From Malus domestica (taxonomy: Eukaryota; Streptophyta; Magnoliopsida; Rosales; Rosaceae): DNA of 64,000 nucleotides. Of the stretch, positions 11,441 through 23,229 are shown one piece after another. The first letter of the stretch is position 1. The number at the start of each line of letters is the position of its first letter. Position numbers and translations under genes: made by a program. Location: the NCBI RefSeq assembly GCF_042453785.1, contig NC_091670.1:38947501-39011500 (forward strand). The letters run 5' to 3'. The notes beneath the pieces were generated by a model that saw only the letters and a program-made list of their open reading frames with translations, did no database searches and was not told where the DNA came from.

Positions 11441-11448
11441 AAACCCTA
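11441..11448. promoter_or_regulatory. telo-box near the UBA2C-like start
   Basis: AAACCCTA, the plant telo-box, is common in promoters and 5' ends of genes for translation and RNA metabolism. It lies 52 bp before the start codon, within or next to the leader. A related AACCCTAA occurs at about 11593. Confidence 0.4.
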
Positions 11449-11449
11449 G

Positions 11450-12295
11450 CCAGGGAGAGAGATTCGTAATCCTCCCGGGGCGAATTGTACGACTTTGTAA
11501 TTGATGTCGTTCAATTCTGCCTCAGTACGTTGGGCGGCCTGTTATGATGGGCCTCACTTGGATGCGATCCGGTTGGCCCAATACCTTGTATCAACCCTAA
11601 CTTTTTTTTTCTTTTTAAAAGAATGGGTCTCATAGCCCAAACAAGTTAAGCAAAAATAAGTCCAAGTCTGAACATCACAAGCCGATCTTCATGAACAAAA
11701 TTATTCGAACGAGGAGGAGGATTATCAAAATAGTGATTTCCTAGGTCTAGAGAAAGACTATTTTCTTAGAGCAATCTTTAAAATCACGAGCCACGGATTC
11801 AAAACCACAAGTACACCTTTGACACCCTACATTACCCTTCTTGAGCCTTTGATCATTAGTGAGAAGTCTATCAAGAGAGAGTAGCCGTAGAAAACTCTGA
11901 ACTTTTGGAGGAATGTGGAGTTTCCATATGAGGTTCCATCACCAAGAAGGAGCCTCAATAAAATTAATGGCCAAGGTGTAAGCAGATTTAACATAAGAGA
12001 ATTATACGATTTTCTTTTCACTCAAAGAAAGGCACGCCTTAGCACATTGAAACAAAGGAATAAAAGAAAAAACTAGTGACTACATTCCTTTGTGTCATGC
12101 AAGGGTTCAAAAGCTATGTGCACAACATGCAGATTCTTTTTGTTCATTTATTCCCCCTCGAGAAAATGTCCTAGTTGTTCATGAGCAGTGAGCAACTAAG
12201 AGTTTCTCTCGACGAAATACGAGATTCTGCTTCTGGCGGCTATGCGTTTGAAACTCGAGGAGGAAGTGTGTTAAGAATGGTGCGTGTATCTCCAT
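11450..12295. other. Spacer between UBA2C-like and armadillo genes
   Basis: Holds the promoter of the UBA2C-like gene on the left and the 3' flank of the armadillo gene on the right. The small minus frame at 11827-12021 has no family resemblance. Confidence 0.4.
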
Positions 12296-15200
12296 TTAGT
12301 AAGGCAAGCTTTTAGAGCTTGTGCTGATGATCAAAGCCTTGAGGTTGGATGAGTCCCCAGGAGCACTAGCCCTCCTTGTGATCATTTCCATATTCTTGTA
12401 CAAACTTTGTTTCACCAAATTGTTCATCACTTTCTTCCCTTGTTGTGCCTCCCTTTGATTTAAAGGTGAACCAATTGCAACCCTAGCTGTCTGGGGCCCT
12501 GAGTGAGGCCCCATCTTTGCTTGCCTCTCATCCTTGAACCATTGCAAAAGTTTTAGTGCTCTCTTTTGAGCAAGAGAGCTTCCCAACAATGCCACCTCAA
12601 GAAGTATGGGCACAATTCCTGACTTGGCCATTTTCTCCCTTTGATCTGAGCTTTGGTGAGCTAAAATCATTAGGATGTAGCAAGATAGCTCCTGGCATTT
12701 GGGCTTCTCATCCCATGTCAAAATCTCTATCAAGCTCCCGGGCACCGCCGCGCTATTCTCCATGGCTTTTTTCCCCATTAGGGTCACTACCAAGTTCCCC
12801 AGCGTCGCAAGTGCTTTTTCAGAAAGCGCTTCGGTCGTTGATAGCTTCAGGAGCACCTCGACCACCCCGTTAGAGACCAAAGTGGCTGCACTGTCCAGCA
12901 TTGTGGAGAGGTTGAACAAAGCTCCCAAGCATGGCTCTTTGGTTTCCATGGTTGAAGTGCTTGACTCAATAATGACAACAAGAAATGGGACAATTTCTGA
13001 TGAGGACAGAGGGAACTGGGTATTTGCAAGTGAGGACAACAACAAGAGCAACTCTGCAAATTGGTGCCTTGTTGGCTCGTCAAGAATGTTGATGTCGTTT
13101 TGTAGCTTTGAGAAGATTCCTGCCCCCACCATGAGAGCCTTGTTCCTGAAAGAAATTAAGAACATGCAGGAAATTAGATCACATAAGCTCAAAATATCTC
13201 AAACTTATTCTGTGTGCATAATGATGACAAGAAGAATAACTATATAGTTCGAGTCAAATAATGGTGTTGAAATCTGACCAGTTGATAAATTAAAAATATA
13301 TATTTTATACAATTTATAAGCACACCAAACAAAATAAAAATTATGTTGCCGATACAGAGAAAATTAACATTGCATATGCACAAGAGCATATTCTAATGTT
13401 TGGTTTGGTGCTTGAGAGAAAAGCCCCATGAGACCGGCTTTACAGAAGAACTTATCCTATGCAAAGATGATGCATATAAAGGGTGATCCCAAGCCAACAA
13501 GACTCTCCGCTTTGACAAAGATGGCGCACATTATTAAAGTTAAAAATAAATAAAGGATTTGAGAAGAGTGATCTCAAGTCCATGAGATTCTAAAGTATTT
13601 AAATCTTTGTTTTGGTGTGAAGGTCAACAAAATGGGGGTTTTTATTGTCCAAAAATCAAATAGGATCTGAACAACTAACCCTAAAAATTCCTACAAACCC
13701 TAAAAAAAAATCATCACGTTTGAAAAACAGGTTCATGTTAGCTTCCATTATATTGTTCCTCCCTCCAACTCTTCCAACCACTATTTATTTTAAGTTGGTC
13801 GACAGCCACCGCAGCCTGCTCTGATTCAATGGCAGGTTGTCTAATTATGTTTGATATATTTCAAATAATGCAGCAAACCCATGAAATAAATTAATAGTTA
13901 AATCTCATTAACCCTTTTTAAAAAACTAATTAAGTAAGTTGCATTATGCAAAAATGTGCCAAGTTATTGGGAAAGTTCATTGAACAATAACTGCAACCAC
14001 TGAGATGACATATCTATACAGGGTGGAGCTCGAACTTATATGCTACGGTACATTGTGGTGTTTAGTATTAATAATACAACATTTGTGTAAAATTTAAATA
14101 TATCTGTGTCTCCAAGATGAAACACTATGATAGCACTATAGTATATTTGTACCGTATAAGTTCTTCTCTATCAATTTAAGTTGATTGAGCAATCGCAACC
14201 ATTCAAATATACTACTTTTTGTTGTTCTATATTCTTGCATCTGCCCACTAAACGACTAAACCCTACCCTACCATTAAAATGCCATTGCCTTTTAACAAGA
14301 TGGCTGTTTTATGTCACAATCATCACTTGAGTTGGGCAAAGATTCAAATGAAAATTTAACACACTTAATTCTACTTTTGGAAAATGGAGTCATCTTTCTT
14401 TCGATAATTTACATTCTTAATTGTCCTAAAGACGACAAATTTTTTAGCATGCTGAAAACACGGTCCAATACACTAAATGTTGTAATACAATCGTTAGATA
14501 TTTGCAAAAAATAAAAAATAAAAAATTAAACCACTTGTATTATAACACTTAGTGTACCAGACCATATTCCCATTCTACTGAAAAATCTCCCCTAAAAGAC
14601 AATCACTTAACTGTATATTAAAGTCAAATGTGGCCACTCGAACTTAATAAACAATAATTTAATTGTAAGAGACTCGTAATTCAAAAAATTAATATAGTTC
14701 ACTCTATGCCTATAGTCTTGTATTCGATTTTCTACTCATTTAATATTATACATTTATATATAAGCAAAACAACCTGACGTTATAATCCGTGTTCAATGAA
14801 ATATATATTACACACATATATTAATATTTTCCTAGCATGCCATGCGAGACTCAAAATCACAAAACATTCAAATAAAAAAGAACGCATTATTTATCATAAA
14901 TTAGCTCGGTTATTAAAAATAAACTCTTATCCAAGAATGAAAATTTAAATGCTCTTAAGCAAAATATAAGAGATAAAATGGAAGCTTACGTGTAAGTTCC
15001 ATTAGCAAGCTCAATCAAGGCGAAAACTGCCACTCGCCGGCGAACAACCACCTCGGACGCCGCCATGGACACCAAAACCGGTATAATACCTAGCCCGCCC
15101 ACCAGCTTCCTCACCTTGACATCTTCCTTAGCCAACATACCAATCTCCATAGCCGCCAACTCCTTCTCTTCCCAACTAATTCCGAAGTGAAGCTTCTTCA

Positions 15201-15471
15201 CTGCCCTTTGCAATCCCATCACAGAATCATCATGGTCACCACCACTCACCTTCTCCATAACGACTTGCCGTACCATTACTTCGTTACTATTGCTTACAAC
15301 TTTGGAGAGTCTTGATGACGTGTCGAAGTGATCTGACGGCGTAGGGCGCTTGCGGGCGTTTTTGGAGCGTAGGAACCGTCGGATACGGTTGATAAACCTA
15401 AGCTTTAGGTAAGAATATACCCAAAGAGAAGAAGAAGAAGAGGAAGCAGGTGTAGAGTTTGAATCAGACAT
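12296..15471 (-). CDS. Armadillo-repeat protein (U-box type without a visible U-box)
   Basis: A two-exon gene for a 443-aa protein. Exon 1 is 15471-14990, donor AC|GTAAGC; exon 2 is 13145-12296, acceptor TTTCAG|GAAC; the junction codon ACG keeps the frame. The N-terminus is Ser-rich then basic ([21 protein letters not shown]). From about residue 100 it is built of armadillo-type helical repeats, for example [65 protein letters not shown] and [13 protein letters not shown]. Annotations often call relatives 'U-box domain-containing protein 4/45-like', but no U-box motif is visible, so it is best seen as an ARM-only scaffold. Role unknown. An extended (GA)n run lies just upstream of the ATG. The 1.84-kb intron has no other gene. 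Confidence 0.85.
13146..14989 (-). other. Intron of the armadillo-repeat gene
   Basis: 1844-bp GT-AG intron, AT-rich, without a recognisable inserted element. The small plus frame at 14311-14514 shows no family resemblance. Confidence 0.75.
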
Positions 15472-15486
15472 GTTTGGTTGAAAACT

Positions 15487-15513
15487 TGAGAGAGAGAGAG
15501 AGAGAGAGAGAGG
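15487..15513. repeat. (GA)n microsatellite
   Basis: About 13 GA units lie 16 bp upstream of the armadillo gene's ATG, so in its 5' leader (read as CT on the coding strand). GAGA/CT runs are frequent in plant 5' leaders. Confidence 0.85.
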
Positions 15514-16200
15514 GTTGAGAAACTGTGTAGGGTTTTTGTATCCTTATACAAATTTTTATGGGAGTCTGACTTTAAGAGAGAAAGGTTTTGGTGGTTTTAT
15601 GGAATCAGAGGGACAAAGAAGAAGGACGACTTTAGAAAGAGGAAAGAAACTGAAGGGAGCACAAAGCACATGCAGAGGGAACAGTATGCTGAGTATTGGG
15701 ACTCACAAACCATGACAGATATTTAAATGAAATATTTGTGTATAATATATGATCTTCAACATTGGTATTATATTTCAGACCGTATTCCTATAATGCCCAT
15801 GTCGAATTTTTCAAATTACAAGAATGTTAGTCTGGTCCGAACGTAAGGAGGGTTTAATACTCCTCGTCTTGAAAATATTAGTTCTCTTTACAGACAAATT
15901 ATAATTTGACATGAATGTATAAATTTTTTTTTTCTAATAAATTATTTATACATGTGTGTTGGACCAACCTGTGTTCAAGATTAGGGTTTTATTATACGGA
16001 GTTGTGTTACATGTGTATGGGAGGGGGGCACAGATCACCTACTCCACTGTGGGGAAGTTGCTTGGATGTGATCAGAATCAGACTGCCTAGACTATTGTTG
16101 ACCGTCCCACGACTTCAATATATTTTGTTGCCATGGTTTTTGAGAGTGCCACTATATGCTGCCGTAAAGTTTGTTTTATTATCAATTGCTTTGGATTTTT
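15514..16200. other. Upstream flank of the armadillo gene
   Basis: Presumed promoter region of the minus-strand gene. The small frames at 15515-15715 and 15915-16223 have no family resemblance. Confidence 0.4.
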
Positions 16201-16487
16201 GTTTTGAAAAAGTGATGGTATAAGTTCCTGTATTTTTCTGAGACAGAGATTTAAAATCGAATATAAAATTTGCAGGTATGCTATCATGATTAATTGACTC
16301 AATTCGTGTCGGCATTTTAAAACTTTATTAATTTTAATCATATTTTGAAAAAAGTGATGGTATAAGTTACTGTAATTTTCTGAAACGAAGATTTAAAATC
16401 GAATATAAAATTTGCAGGTATGCTATCATGATTAATTGACTCGACTTACGTCGGCACTTTAAAACTTTATTAATTTTAATCATATTT
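16201..16487. repeat. Tandem duplication of about 141 bp
   Basis: Two adjacent copies (about 16201-16342 and 16343-16487) share 'gaaaaaagtgatggtataag', 'gatttaaaatcgaatataaa' and 'ctttattaattttaatcat' in the same order, with scattered substitutions. No coding frame or terminal repeats are seen. Confidence 0.8.
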
Positions 16488-16632
16488 AATTGTTGTTCTG
16501 GGATGTGAGCTAGAGCTACATTTTGAGGCATGTGGGAATCAGGGACAGAGAGCACCTGCACTGATTTTCCTGGAAGGTTAGTAAATTTTGATCTCGTAGA
16601 GGCGGCATCCATGCAGAAAATTAATGGGTTTG

Positions 16633-17027
16633 TGTTAGGTACTCAAGCCCAAGGGAAGAGCCCAACCCAAAAGACTAGTCCAATAGGTGGGAGGATCCCA
16701 AGGACTTAAGAACCCCTACACCCCCATAAGTGTAGTCGATGTGGGATCATAACATTACACCACCCTTCGGAAGCCGACGCCCACGGCGGCCCTTACTCTG
16801 GTGGCTTTCACTCTTAACGGCGGTGCACCCTTTGGTCATCCCGTTAAGGTAGCCCTTTCCAGGTCGCCCCCTCCGCAGCGTCGGAAACCTAGGCTCTGAT
16901 ACCAATGTTAGGTACTCAAGCCCAAGGGAAGAGCCCAACCCAAAAGACTAGTCCAATAGGTGGGAGGACCCCAAGGACTTAAGAACCCCTACACCCCCAT
17001 AAGTGTAGTCGATGTGGGATCATAACA
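16633..17027 (-). mobile_element. TRIM retroelement with target duplication
   Basis: A 395-bp element with two 122-bp LTRs (16633-16754 and 16906-17027), each bounded by TG and CA and nearly identical. The 151-bp interior carries ACCA preceded by GCTCTGAT next to the right LTR; on the minus strand this is the iMet primer-binding site TGGTATCAGAGC directly after the 5' LTR. A purine-rich tract (gaagggtggtg, minus strand) precedes the other LTR. The 5-bp target duplication GTTTG flanks it at 16628-16632 and 17028-17032. It has no coding capacity and would depend on another element for movement. The near identity of the LTRs suggests a fairly recent insertion. Confidence 0.92.
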
Positions 17028-17032
17028 GTTTG

Positions 17033-19960
17033 CTGCACTATTAATCCTCAGATCTAGCATTTGTTTTCTCACATGCGTGGTTTCGTTTTGGTGGATTTGT
17101 TGCAGGAAGGATCTGATATCTATGTTGCAAGAAAAACATATCTTCATATCTAATGTTGATAACATGTTGCATAAATTAATGGTGTTTGATCTTTTGCTAG
17201 CTAAGTTATAGCTTGTTACGTTAAACACAGTCATGAACTATTATGCTTAACGATATGTTTTCATTAAAATAGTCGTGGATACATATAATATGTCAATCAT
17301 AATAATTTGATGTCGAACTAAAAAATATGACACTTATTTTAATAAGAGATTAAATTATGTAATGCTAATGTGTTATTTTACCCAAAATTGTGTCCTCTTT
17401 TTTCAGTTGGTTTCCATGCTTGAATATTAGGAATTAGGTCGAGATTTGGTTGGTCTAGTCCAATTTATTTTGGCCATCTTGCACTTTCTACATTTTCCTG
17501 CAGAGTGCAAAGGATCTAAATTCTATATTAGTTAGGTTGTATCCCATACCATGAATTGGGAGAAACACCAAATAGGGGGACAAAGGCGATGAACTCTTTG
17601 TTTAAAATATTTGCACGTCTAAAAATGAGAATCTTCGTCAATTGATTCATATAGCTAAAAGAGAGATACTTTATGAGATGGTATGTTAAGATAACTATGT
17701 AGTGTTGTGTGAAAAAAAATTAAAAACACATGATAGTGAATAATTAATTTAAAATATCGTCACAGTAATATCAGTTTTGAAAGTGCGACGATAGTATATT
17801 TGTGATGAGTTAGTACACTTGTTAATATGCATTCGGTATAAAATTATCTTTTTATATATGTATTTCTCTTTATATTATTATTAGTAGTTCCAAATTCTTG
17901 ACTTTCTTCTCTTCCTTTTCTTTCGATGTGTGGATTTTTTACAGCCACCAAAACTTCTGCCAACAATCTTTTCGTTCTTCTTTTCTTTGAAACCCTAACC
18001 TTGGTCAAGAACTACTCGGAACAATCTGCTATATATCTAAGAGTTTAGTGCACCACTTGGACACACGCACTGATCAACAATATTGACCCAAACGACCATT
18101 TCATTTGTAGACGAAGTTTCATAAACTAAATGACATGGAAGTTGATGATTGAATTATTAGTTAAGCACTGTTTAATGTGCTCATTTCTATTGATGACACA
18201 ACATTTAGTTTGTAAATTTTGTGTACAAATTTAATTTTCCTAATATTACCATTTTTGACAAAGTTGCATTTCGGCCCCAATAGCAGTGAGGTATAATCCA
18301 TAACACGTAGATATGATACATGATGGGCGTGGCAGTTCCACCATAAATTCATTGAGTTTTTTGAGTCCTGAAAAGCCAAAACATTATCAAACTTTCCAAC
18401 GTGTGAAACAGTAGCCACATCAAGCGCAATAGGGGTTTTTGGTTAGATTATTATATCACGAGGTGTTTGTGTTGAGCCAAAAAATGATAAGAAACTAGTG
18501 CTTTCTGATGTGTACCACCCATCACCATCGACAGTTCTTCCTTTTTGAAGTATATACCTGCTGCTACAGCTTCTAAGACAGTGACGCATTGGCCATGTGA
18601 AGTATATACAAGGGATCTACTTTCTGTCACTCGCATGCAGAACTCACAATACATTAACGGTTAAATTCTGACGATTGATAATAGCAAAATTTGTATTACG
18701 ATATGTAAAAGCTCAAATTTTTCAAAATATCATGTTAACAAGACATTAGATCGGACCCTTTATGGATGTATTAACTCCAATTTAGCTACCCATGTTTTTT
18801 GAGATGGCTTGTTGAACATTTAAATTTTGAGTACTCGCTAAGTATCCATATTTTGAATTGGTTGCTCTAATTTGTCAAGATTATACTGTTTTTCCCGAAA
18901 GCATAGGAAATGTGCTAGGTTTGAATAACAGTATGATTTTCACAATACAAGCTTACATATATCGGAGTTTATTATAGTGGTATTTCAAACCAAGTATATT
19001 TCATGCATAAAAATTTTTCATATGACAATCCGTAATTAGCGATGCATACTATTTGGAGTTCCTGTTTCATGTAAGCATATCTCATAATGCAAGGAAGTTT
19101 TTCTCCTTCTGCCACGCTGAATGCCAGCAACCCAAAACGTGATCTACACACGTGGGATAACTAAATCTAAAACTCAAATGGCTAGGCCACTAACGTATGA
19201 GCTAGGGTGGAAGATTAGTCACACAATACTCAATCTGCAGAACCAACCACAGCTGCACTAACTATAAGAAATTATACATGTTATGGAGACACTTACCTAC
19301 ATCGAGAATACCGGAATATCACTATAACAACATCTTAAGTCAGTTATGCACTGCTCAGCTGTGTTCAATTTTTTACATAACAGTGCATGATTTGGTTGAC
19401 AGTTAACTTATACTACTATAACAGTATCTTAAATCAATTAGATAATGTTATATATTTAACTTTTTCACGTAACAGTGTTGGTTGGTCTGAGACACTACGC
19501 ACATTATATTATGATAGTTCGGGAGACGAAGGGAGACAAAGTGCAAAATCCACCGAGTCTTAGTTCAATCTTATGCTAGTCTTGATAGACTTTTAAAGTG
19601 GCAGACTTTGATTTTGAAACTTCTCCTCATCCTCTACTTTTCTGGCAGAAAAAAAAAACAAAAAAAAAAGAAGCAGTTTTCTGCTTTTGAAGCTTCCTTT
19701 GAAGTTCTGGCTTCAAAGGTCGTCTGCATTTTAAGGTTTGTGATTCGAGGCGGCGGTGGCACAACGTGCTTCAAGGACAAGAAAAGGCTCTGGTTCTCAG
19801 GTTCGCAGTCGTCGCCCCGTTCAAACTTTCAGAAGTCATTGCAACGACCAGCTAAGCCAAATCTTAGGCTGCCAAAAAACTCATGCTACATGCTCAGATA
19901 CGCAACACGACGTGGTCTGTGACCATAATTTTCAGGTCACGCTTCGTACTTTAGTCGATG
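17033..19960. other. Intergenic, no gene seen
   Basis: About 2.9 kb of AT-rich sequence. Short frames (16989-17234, 18161-18418, 18451-18654, 19608-19922) have no family resemblance. A poly-A-rich patch lies at about 19648-19670. No repeat ends could be defined. Confidence 0.45.
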
Positions 19961-19965
19961 ATTTC

Positions 19966-20368
19966 TGTTGATGTACAAAACGGGAGAGGTCTTGGAACAA
20001 CGTAAATCCGACTGTGAATCTGCAAGAAAGTAAATAACACAAGATGTATCATGGTTCACCCCAATGTTTGTGCTACGTCTACACTGATATTGTATTTCTC
20101 TGAGAGGATTGAGGATGAGAGGGTGAGAGAGCTTCCTTATGTGAGGATGAGCATCTCTGAATGTGAGAGGGGATGTGAGTCTCTGAGAGGGTGAGGGTAT
20201 GGCCTAAGAATTGGCCTTCCCCAATGAGGAGAGTGATGAGTCTTTTTATAAAATAAGGACTCCTCACTTATTACATATTTGCTCATTCCTTTATTACATA
20301 ATTACATTTGAGTCATCTGAGTATTTATACGAGGTCTAAATAAAGAGGCCCTAAGTATGGTATAAACA
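19966..20368 (-). repeat. LTR (3' LTR on the minus strand)
   Basis: 403-bp terminal repeat, paired with 23908-24310. It holds a GA-rich block (gaggatgagagggtgagaga). Just inside, on the minus strand, lies a purine-richer tract (gacttaggggactac) that could serve as the polypurine tract. Confidence 0.92.
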
Positions 20369-21710
20369 GTAGTCCCCTAAGTCTTCAGTCAAGAGAATCT
20401 TTTGGCTGGAGACTTGAAATTCAGTCCATGTATGGGCCGGAGTAACTAGATGTCGTCTAGAACTGATACTCGATATGAGGCGGTGTCCAATCTGAAATGA
20501 TGCTCAACTAGAAGTAGCACATGTTGCGAGACTGCTTTGCTTGTGGCTTATGTTGCCTTGGTTGGCTCGGCTTATGGCGTTTGAAGGTGAGGGAGTCCCT
20601 TTTATAGAATAAGGGCTCGCTCCTCAATACATAAATATGGGCTAGAGCTGATGCTCGCGGCGAGACGGTTGCTCAGTAGGCTGCGATGCTCTCTAATGAT
20701 GGTGAGGGAGTCCTTTTTATAAAATAAGAGTTTGCTTTTCAATACATGAATAATGGGTTAGAAGTGATGTTCGCGGCGAAGCGGTTGCTCAGCAGGCGGT
20801 GATGCTCTCTAATAATGGTGAGGGAGTCCCTTTTATAAACTAAGGGCTCGCTCCTCAATACATAAGTGATGGGTTAAGAGTGATGCTCGCGGCGAGGCGG
20901 TTGCTCAGCAGGCGACGATACTCTCTAATGAAGGTGAGGGAGTCCCTTTTAAAAAATAAGGGATGCTCCTCAATACATGAATAATGGGTGCTCTCTAATG
21001 AAAGTGAGGCAGTCCCTTTTATAGAGTAAGGCCTCGTTCCTCAATACATAAATAATGGGCTAAGTCCCCCCAAGTATTTTTCATAAGGCCCAGTTGAGGC
21101 CCAATATATGGTACATAATGTAGTCCCCCAAGTCTTCGGTCAATAGAGGCTGTTGGCTGGAGACTTCAAATTCAATCCATGTATGGGCCGAAATGGCGGT
21201 CGTTCGGAGGCGGTCTTTGTAGACCATGCACTGAAGCTTTGTAGGTGAAGCTTTGCAATTTGAAGCTTTGAAGCTAGAGCTCTGTAAATGAAGCTTTTGA
21301 AGCTACAGCTCTGTAAATGAAGTTTTCGAAGCTGGAGCTTTTGTAAATGAAGCTTTTGAAGCTAGAGCTCTGTAAATGAAGCTTTTGAAGCTGATTGACA
21401 TGAGTGATGCTCATGAATGTTGACATGAATGATGGTCATGAATGTTAATGTATGATTGACATGAGTGATGCTCATGAAATGTTTATGTATGATTGACATG
21501 AGTAATGCTCATGTATAATTTTGGAGTACTGGGCGTACTTTTGATCACCTTGTTGGTGATAATAGTGGCAGGGTGCCGAATAATTTTGGAGTACTAGGCG
21601 TACTTTTGATCACCTGGTTGGTGATAGTAGTGGCAGGATGCCGAATAATTTTGGAGTACTAGATGTACTTTTGATCACCTGGTTGGTGATAATAGAGGAC
21701 TTGGCTCTTT
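20369..21710. repeat. Minisatellite arrays inside the LTR element
   Basis: Four distinct arrays follow one another. (1) Units of roughly 115 bp based on 'ggtgagggagtcccttttata..ctcctcaatacat', about five copies from 20586 to 21055, the later ones shortened. (2) Units of about 30-33 bp based on 'gaagctttgaagctagagctc', about five copies at 21226-21392. (3) 'attgacatgagtgatgctcatga' units, about four copies at 21393-21510. (4) Units of about 67 bp based on 'aattttggagtactaggcg', three copies at 21516-21700. In addition an 80-bp block at 20369-20448 recurs at 21119-21196. Such arrays are known in untranslated parts of some plant LTR elements. Confidence 0.85.
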
Positions 21711-22129
21711 TGGGCATATGGGCCTTCGCCCTCCACCTAACATTCCAGCCCATTATTTTGGGCTTTGCCATTTTTTTTTACTACCCTCTGATGGGGTTTA
21801 TACAGATGTCTGCAAAAGATAAGAAAAGTAAATTACATTATTAAAAAAAAAAGCTTCCGACACAAAAACTTCGACAGTTGCAGATCGTTGGTGCGTTGCT
21901 TTTGCTTTTGCTTTTGTTTTCTGCTTTGATTTTTGCTTTTGTTTTCTGCTTTGCTTTTTGCTTTCGTTTTTTGCTTTGCTTTTGCTTACTTCTTTTCTCT
22001 TTCTGCTTTGCTTTCTCTTTCATTTTTCTCTTCTTCCTTTTGGCATATGGCAGACAACACAAAGGAGAATAATAATAGAAATATTGTAAGAAAACTTATC
22101 TTCTTCCTGTTTTCCACCACACCTCTGTC

Positions 22130-22425
22130 TCTGTCTCTGTCTCTGTGCTTTCAGTCTTCACAAAACTGAATCTGGCACCAAAGTAGAAAGCCACCGAAAG
22201 CAACCATGCGTCGCTGTGCACAACTACCCGAGACAACCAGTCCCTTTCTTACATTCCATCTCGGGCAAAGTTGATGCCCAAAGCAGGTTTCGGGAGCTCT
22301 GGAGGAACTTCTTCAGCAAGTAGATTAACCTCCCATTCTTTATTCGGGAATCCATACAAACAAAGATTCTCCTTTTCAGGATCGCATTGCTAGTAAAAAT
22401 GTTCAACATCAGTGGTAATAGCTTT
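22130..22425 (-). pseudogene. Captured Alfin-like N-terminal fragment
   Basis: The minus strand encodes the Alfin-like N-terminal (DUF3594) domain signature: [51 protein letters not shown] and [18 protein letters not shown], in family order. Alfin-like proteins are plant PHD-finger readers of H3K4me3; this N-terminal part normally precedes a linker and the PHD finger. After GARF the similarity ends and simple CAGAGA-type sequence begins, so the linker and PHD finger are absent. The piece lies inside the LTR element, downstream of the PHD-gene fragment on the same strand. It is broken and cannot encode a working protein. Confidence 0.88.
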
Positions 22426-22457
22426 GATCAAACACAAGTTTAGGCATAGCTTTGATC

Positions 22458-23225
22458 CCCCGAGTACATGCTCACACTTAAGCCATTTCCGGGGACTTTT
22501 GACCCACAGCTGTGACACTGTGTATGTTTCGGGCACACATAAGGTCCAGGAAAAACATTCTTGTGTGAAAGATGTTGGCAGTAACAATGGTAGGTGTCAT
22601 CACACCTTTTACAGAACATAAGTTTGTTTAGATCTCCAACTCTTCGGCATACCTCACAAATTCGGCACAGGGGGCATGTCCATGAACTCCAGTGAAATAG
22701 ATCTCTATGTTGAGACCAAACCTTTACGCAGTTCCTGTGGTACTTTTTGCCACAAGTTTTGCATGGAAGCTCTTGCTCTCTCACTTCCTTCATTTTCACC
22801 ACAAAAGCATATCCGGCACATAACGTTCACATTGGACTAAGCCTGCTCTTCAACCACAACGCCTCTTGAGATGTCCGACATATAACCAGACTCGAATCGC
22901 CGAGCAAAATCCTCAGCCGCCACCATATCCGCAGCAGCCTTGCGCTAGAGCGCGGCACGTTTGGCCTGAAAAGAGGCGGCGGCGACAACCTACTCATCGT
23001 CAACAATGGCAGTGGCGTAACCATCTCCGACGGCAGAAGACATAACCAGCTGGGGAAACAGCGGAGGCAGTGGGGCGACTTGGACCGTTTTACCATCGTG
23101 GTGAGCCCTAATTTCGGAAGGATCGATGAGAAAGTCGTGAACTCGAAGCACGTCTTCGAGGAATGAGGTCTTGGCATTCCCGGTGGCGAGGGTTCGCGGC
23201 GAGGCCCTAACGCACAGTTGCAGAT
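22458..23225 (-). pseudogene. Captured PHD-finger gene fragment (At3g08020-like)
   Basis: The minus strand carries recognisable pieces of a conserved plant PHD-finger protein: RICNCALG near the start, then KTSFLEDVLRVHDFLIDP, AAEDFARRFESGYMSDIS, NVNVMCRICF, PCKTCGKKYHRNC, QHRDLFHWSSWTCPLCRICE, CKRCDDTYHCYCQ and CPKHTQCHSCGSKVPGNGLS. Cys/His spacing fits tandem PHD/RING-like zinc fingers. The similarity covers the protein's start to the middle of its zinc-finger region and then stops. The segments follow each other without a visible intron, suggesting the copy came through RNA (inference; the donor gene's introns were not checked). It lies inside the LTR element and is broken. Frames at 22440-22802 and 22827-23294 are what is left open. 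Confidence 0.85.
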
Positions 23226-23229
23226 TCGC

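Noticed and set aside
12699-13247. 182-codon plus-strand frame
   Set aside because: Antisense shadow of the armadillo exon 2, whose protein is clearly recognisable.
16633-17027. Cassandra TRIM
   Set aside because: Cassandra LTRs are longer and carry 5S rRNA-like sequence, which is not visible here.
20586-21055. CRISPR-like repeat array
   Set aside because: Units are long and adjacent with no unique spacers; this is a eukaryotic minisatellite inside an LTR element.
21841-22062. Lysine-rich 73-codon frame
   Set aside because: By-product of an AAAGC/AAAAC purine repeat inside the LTR element.
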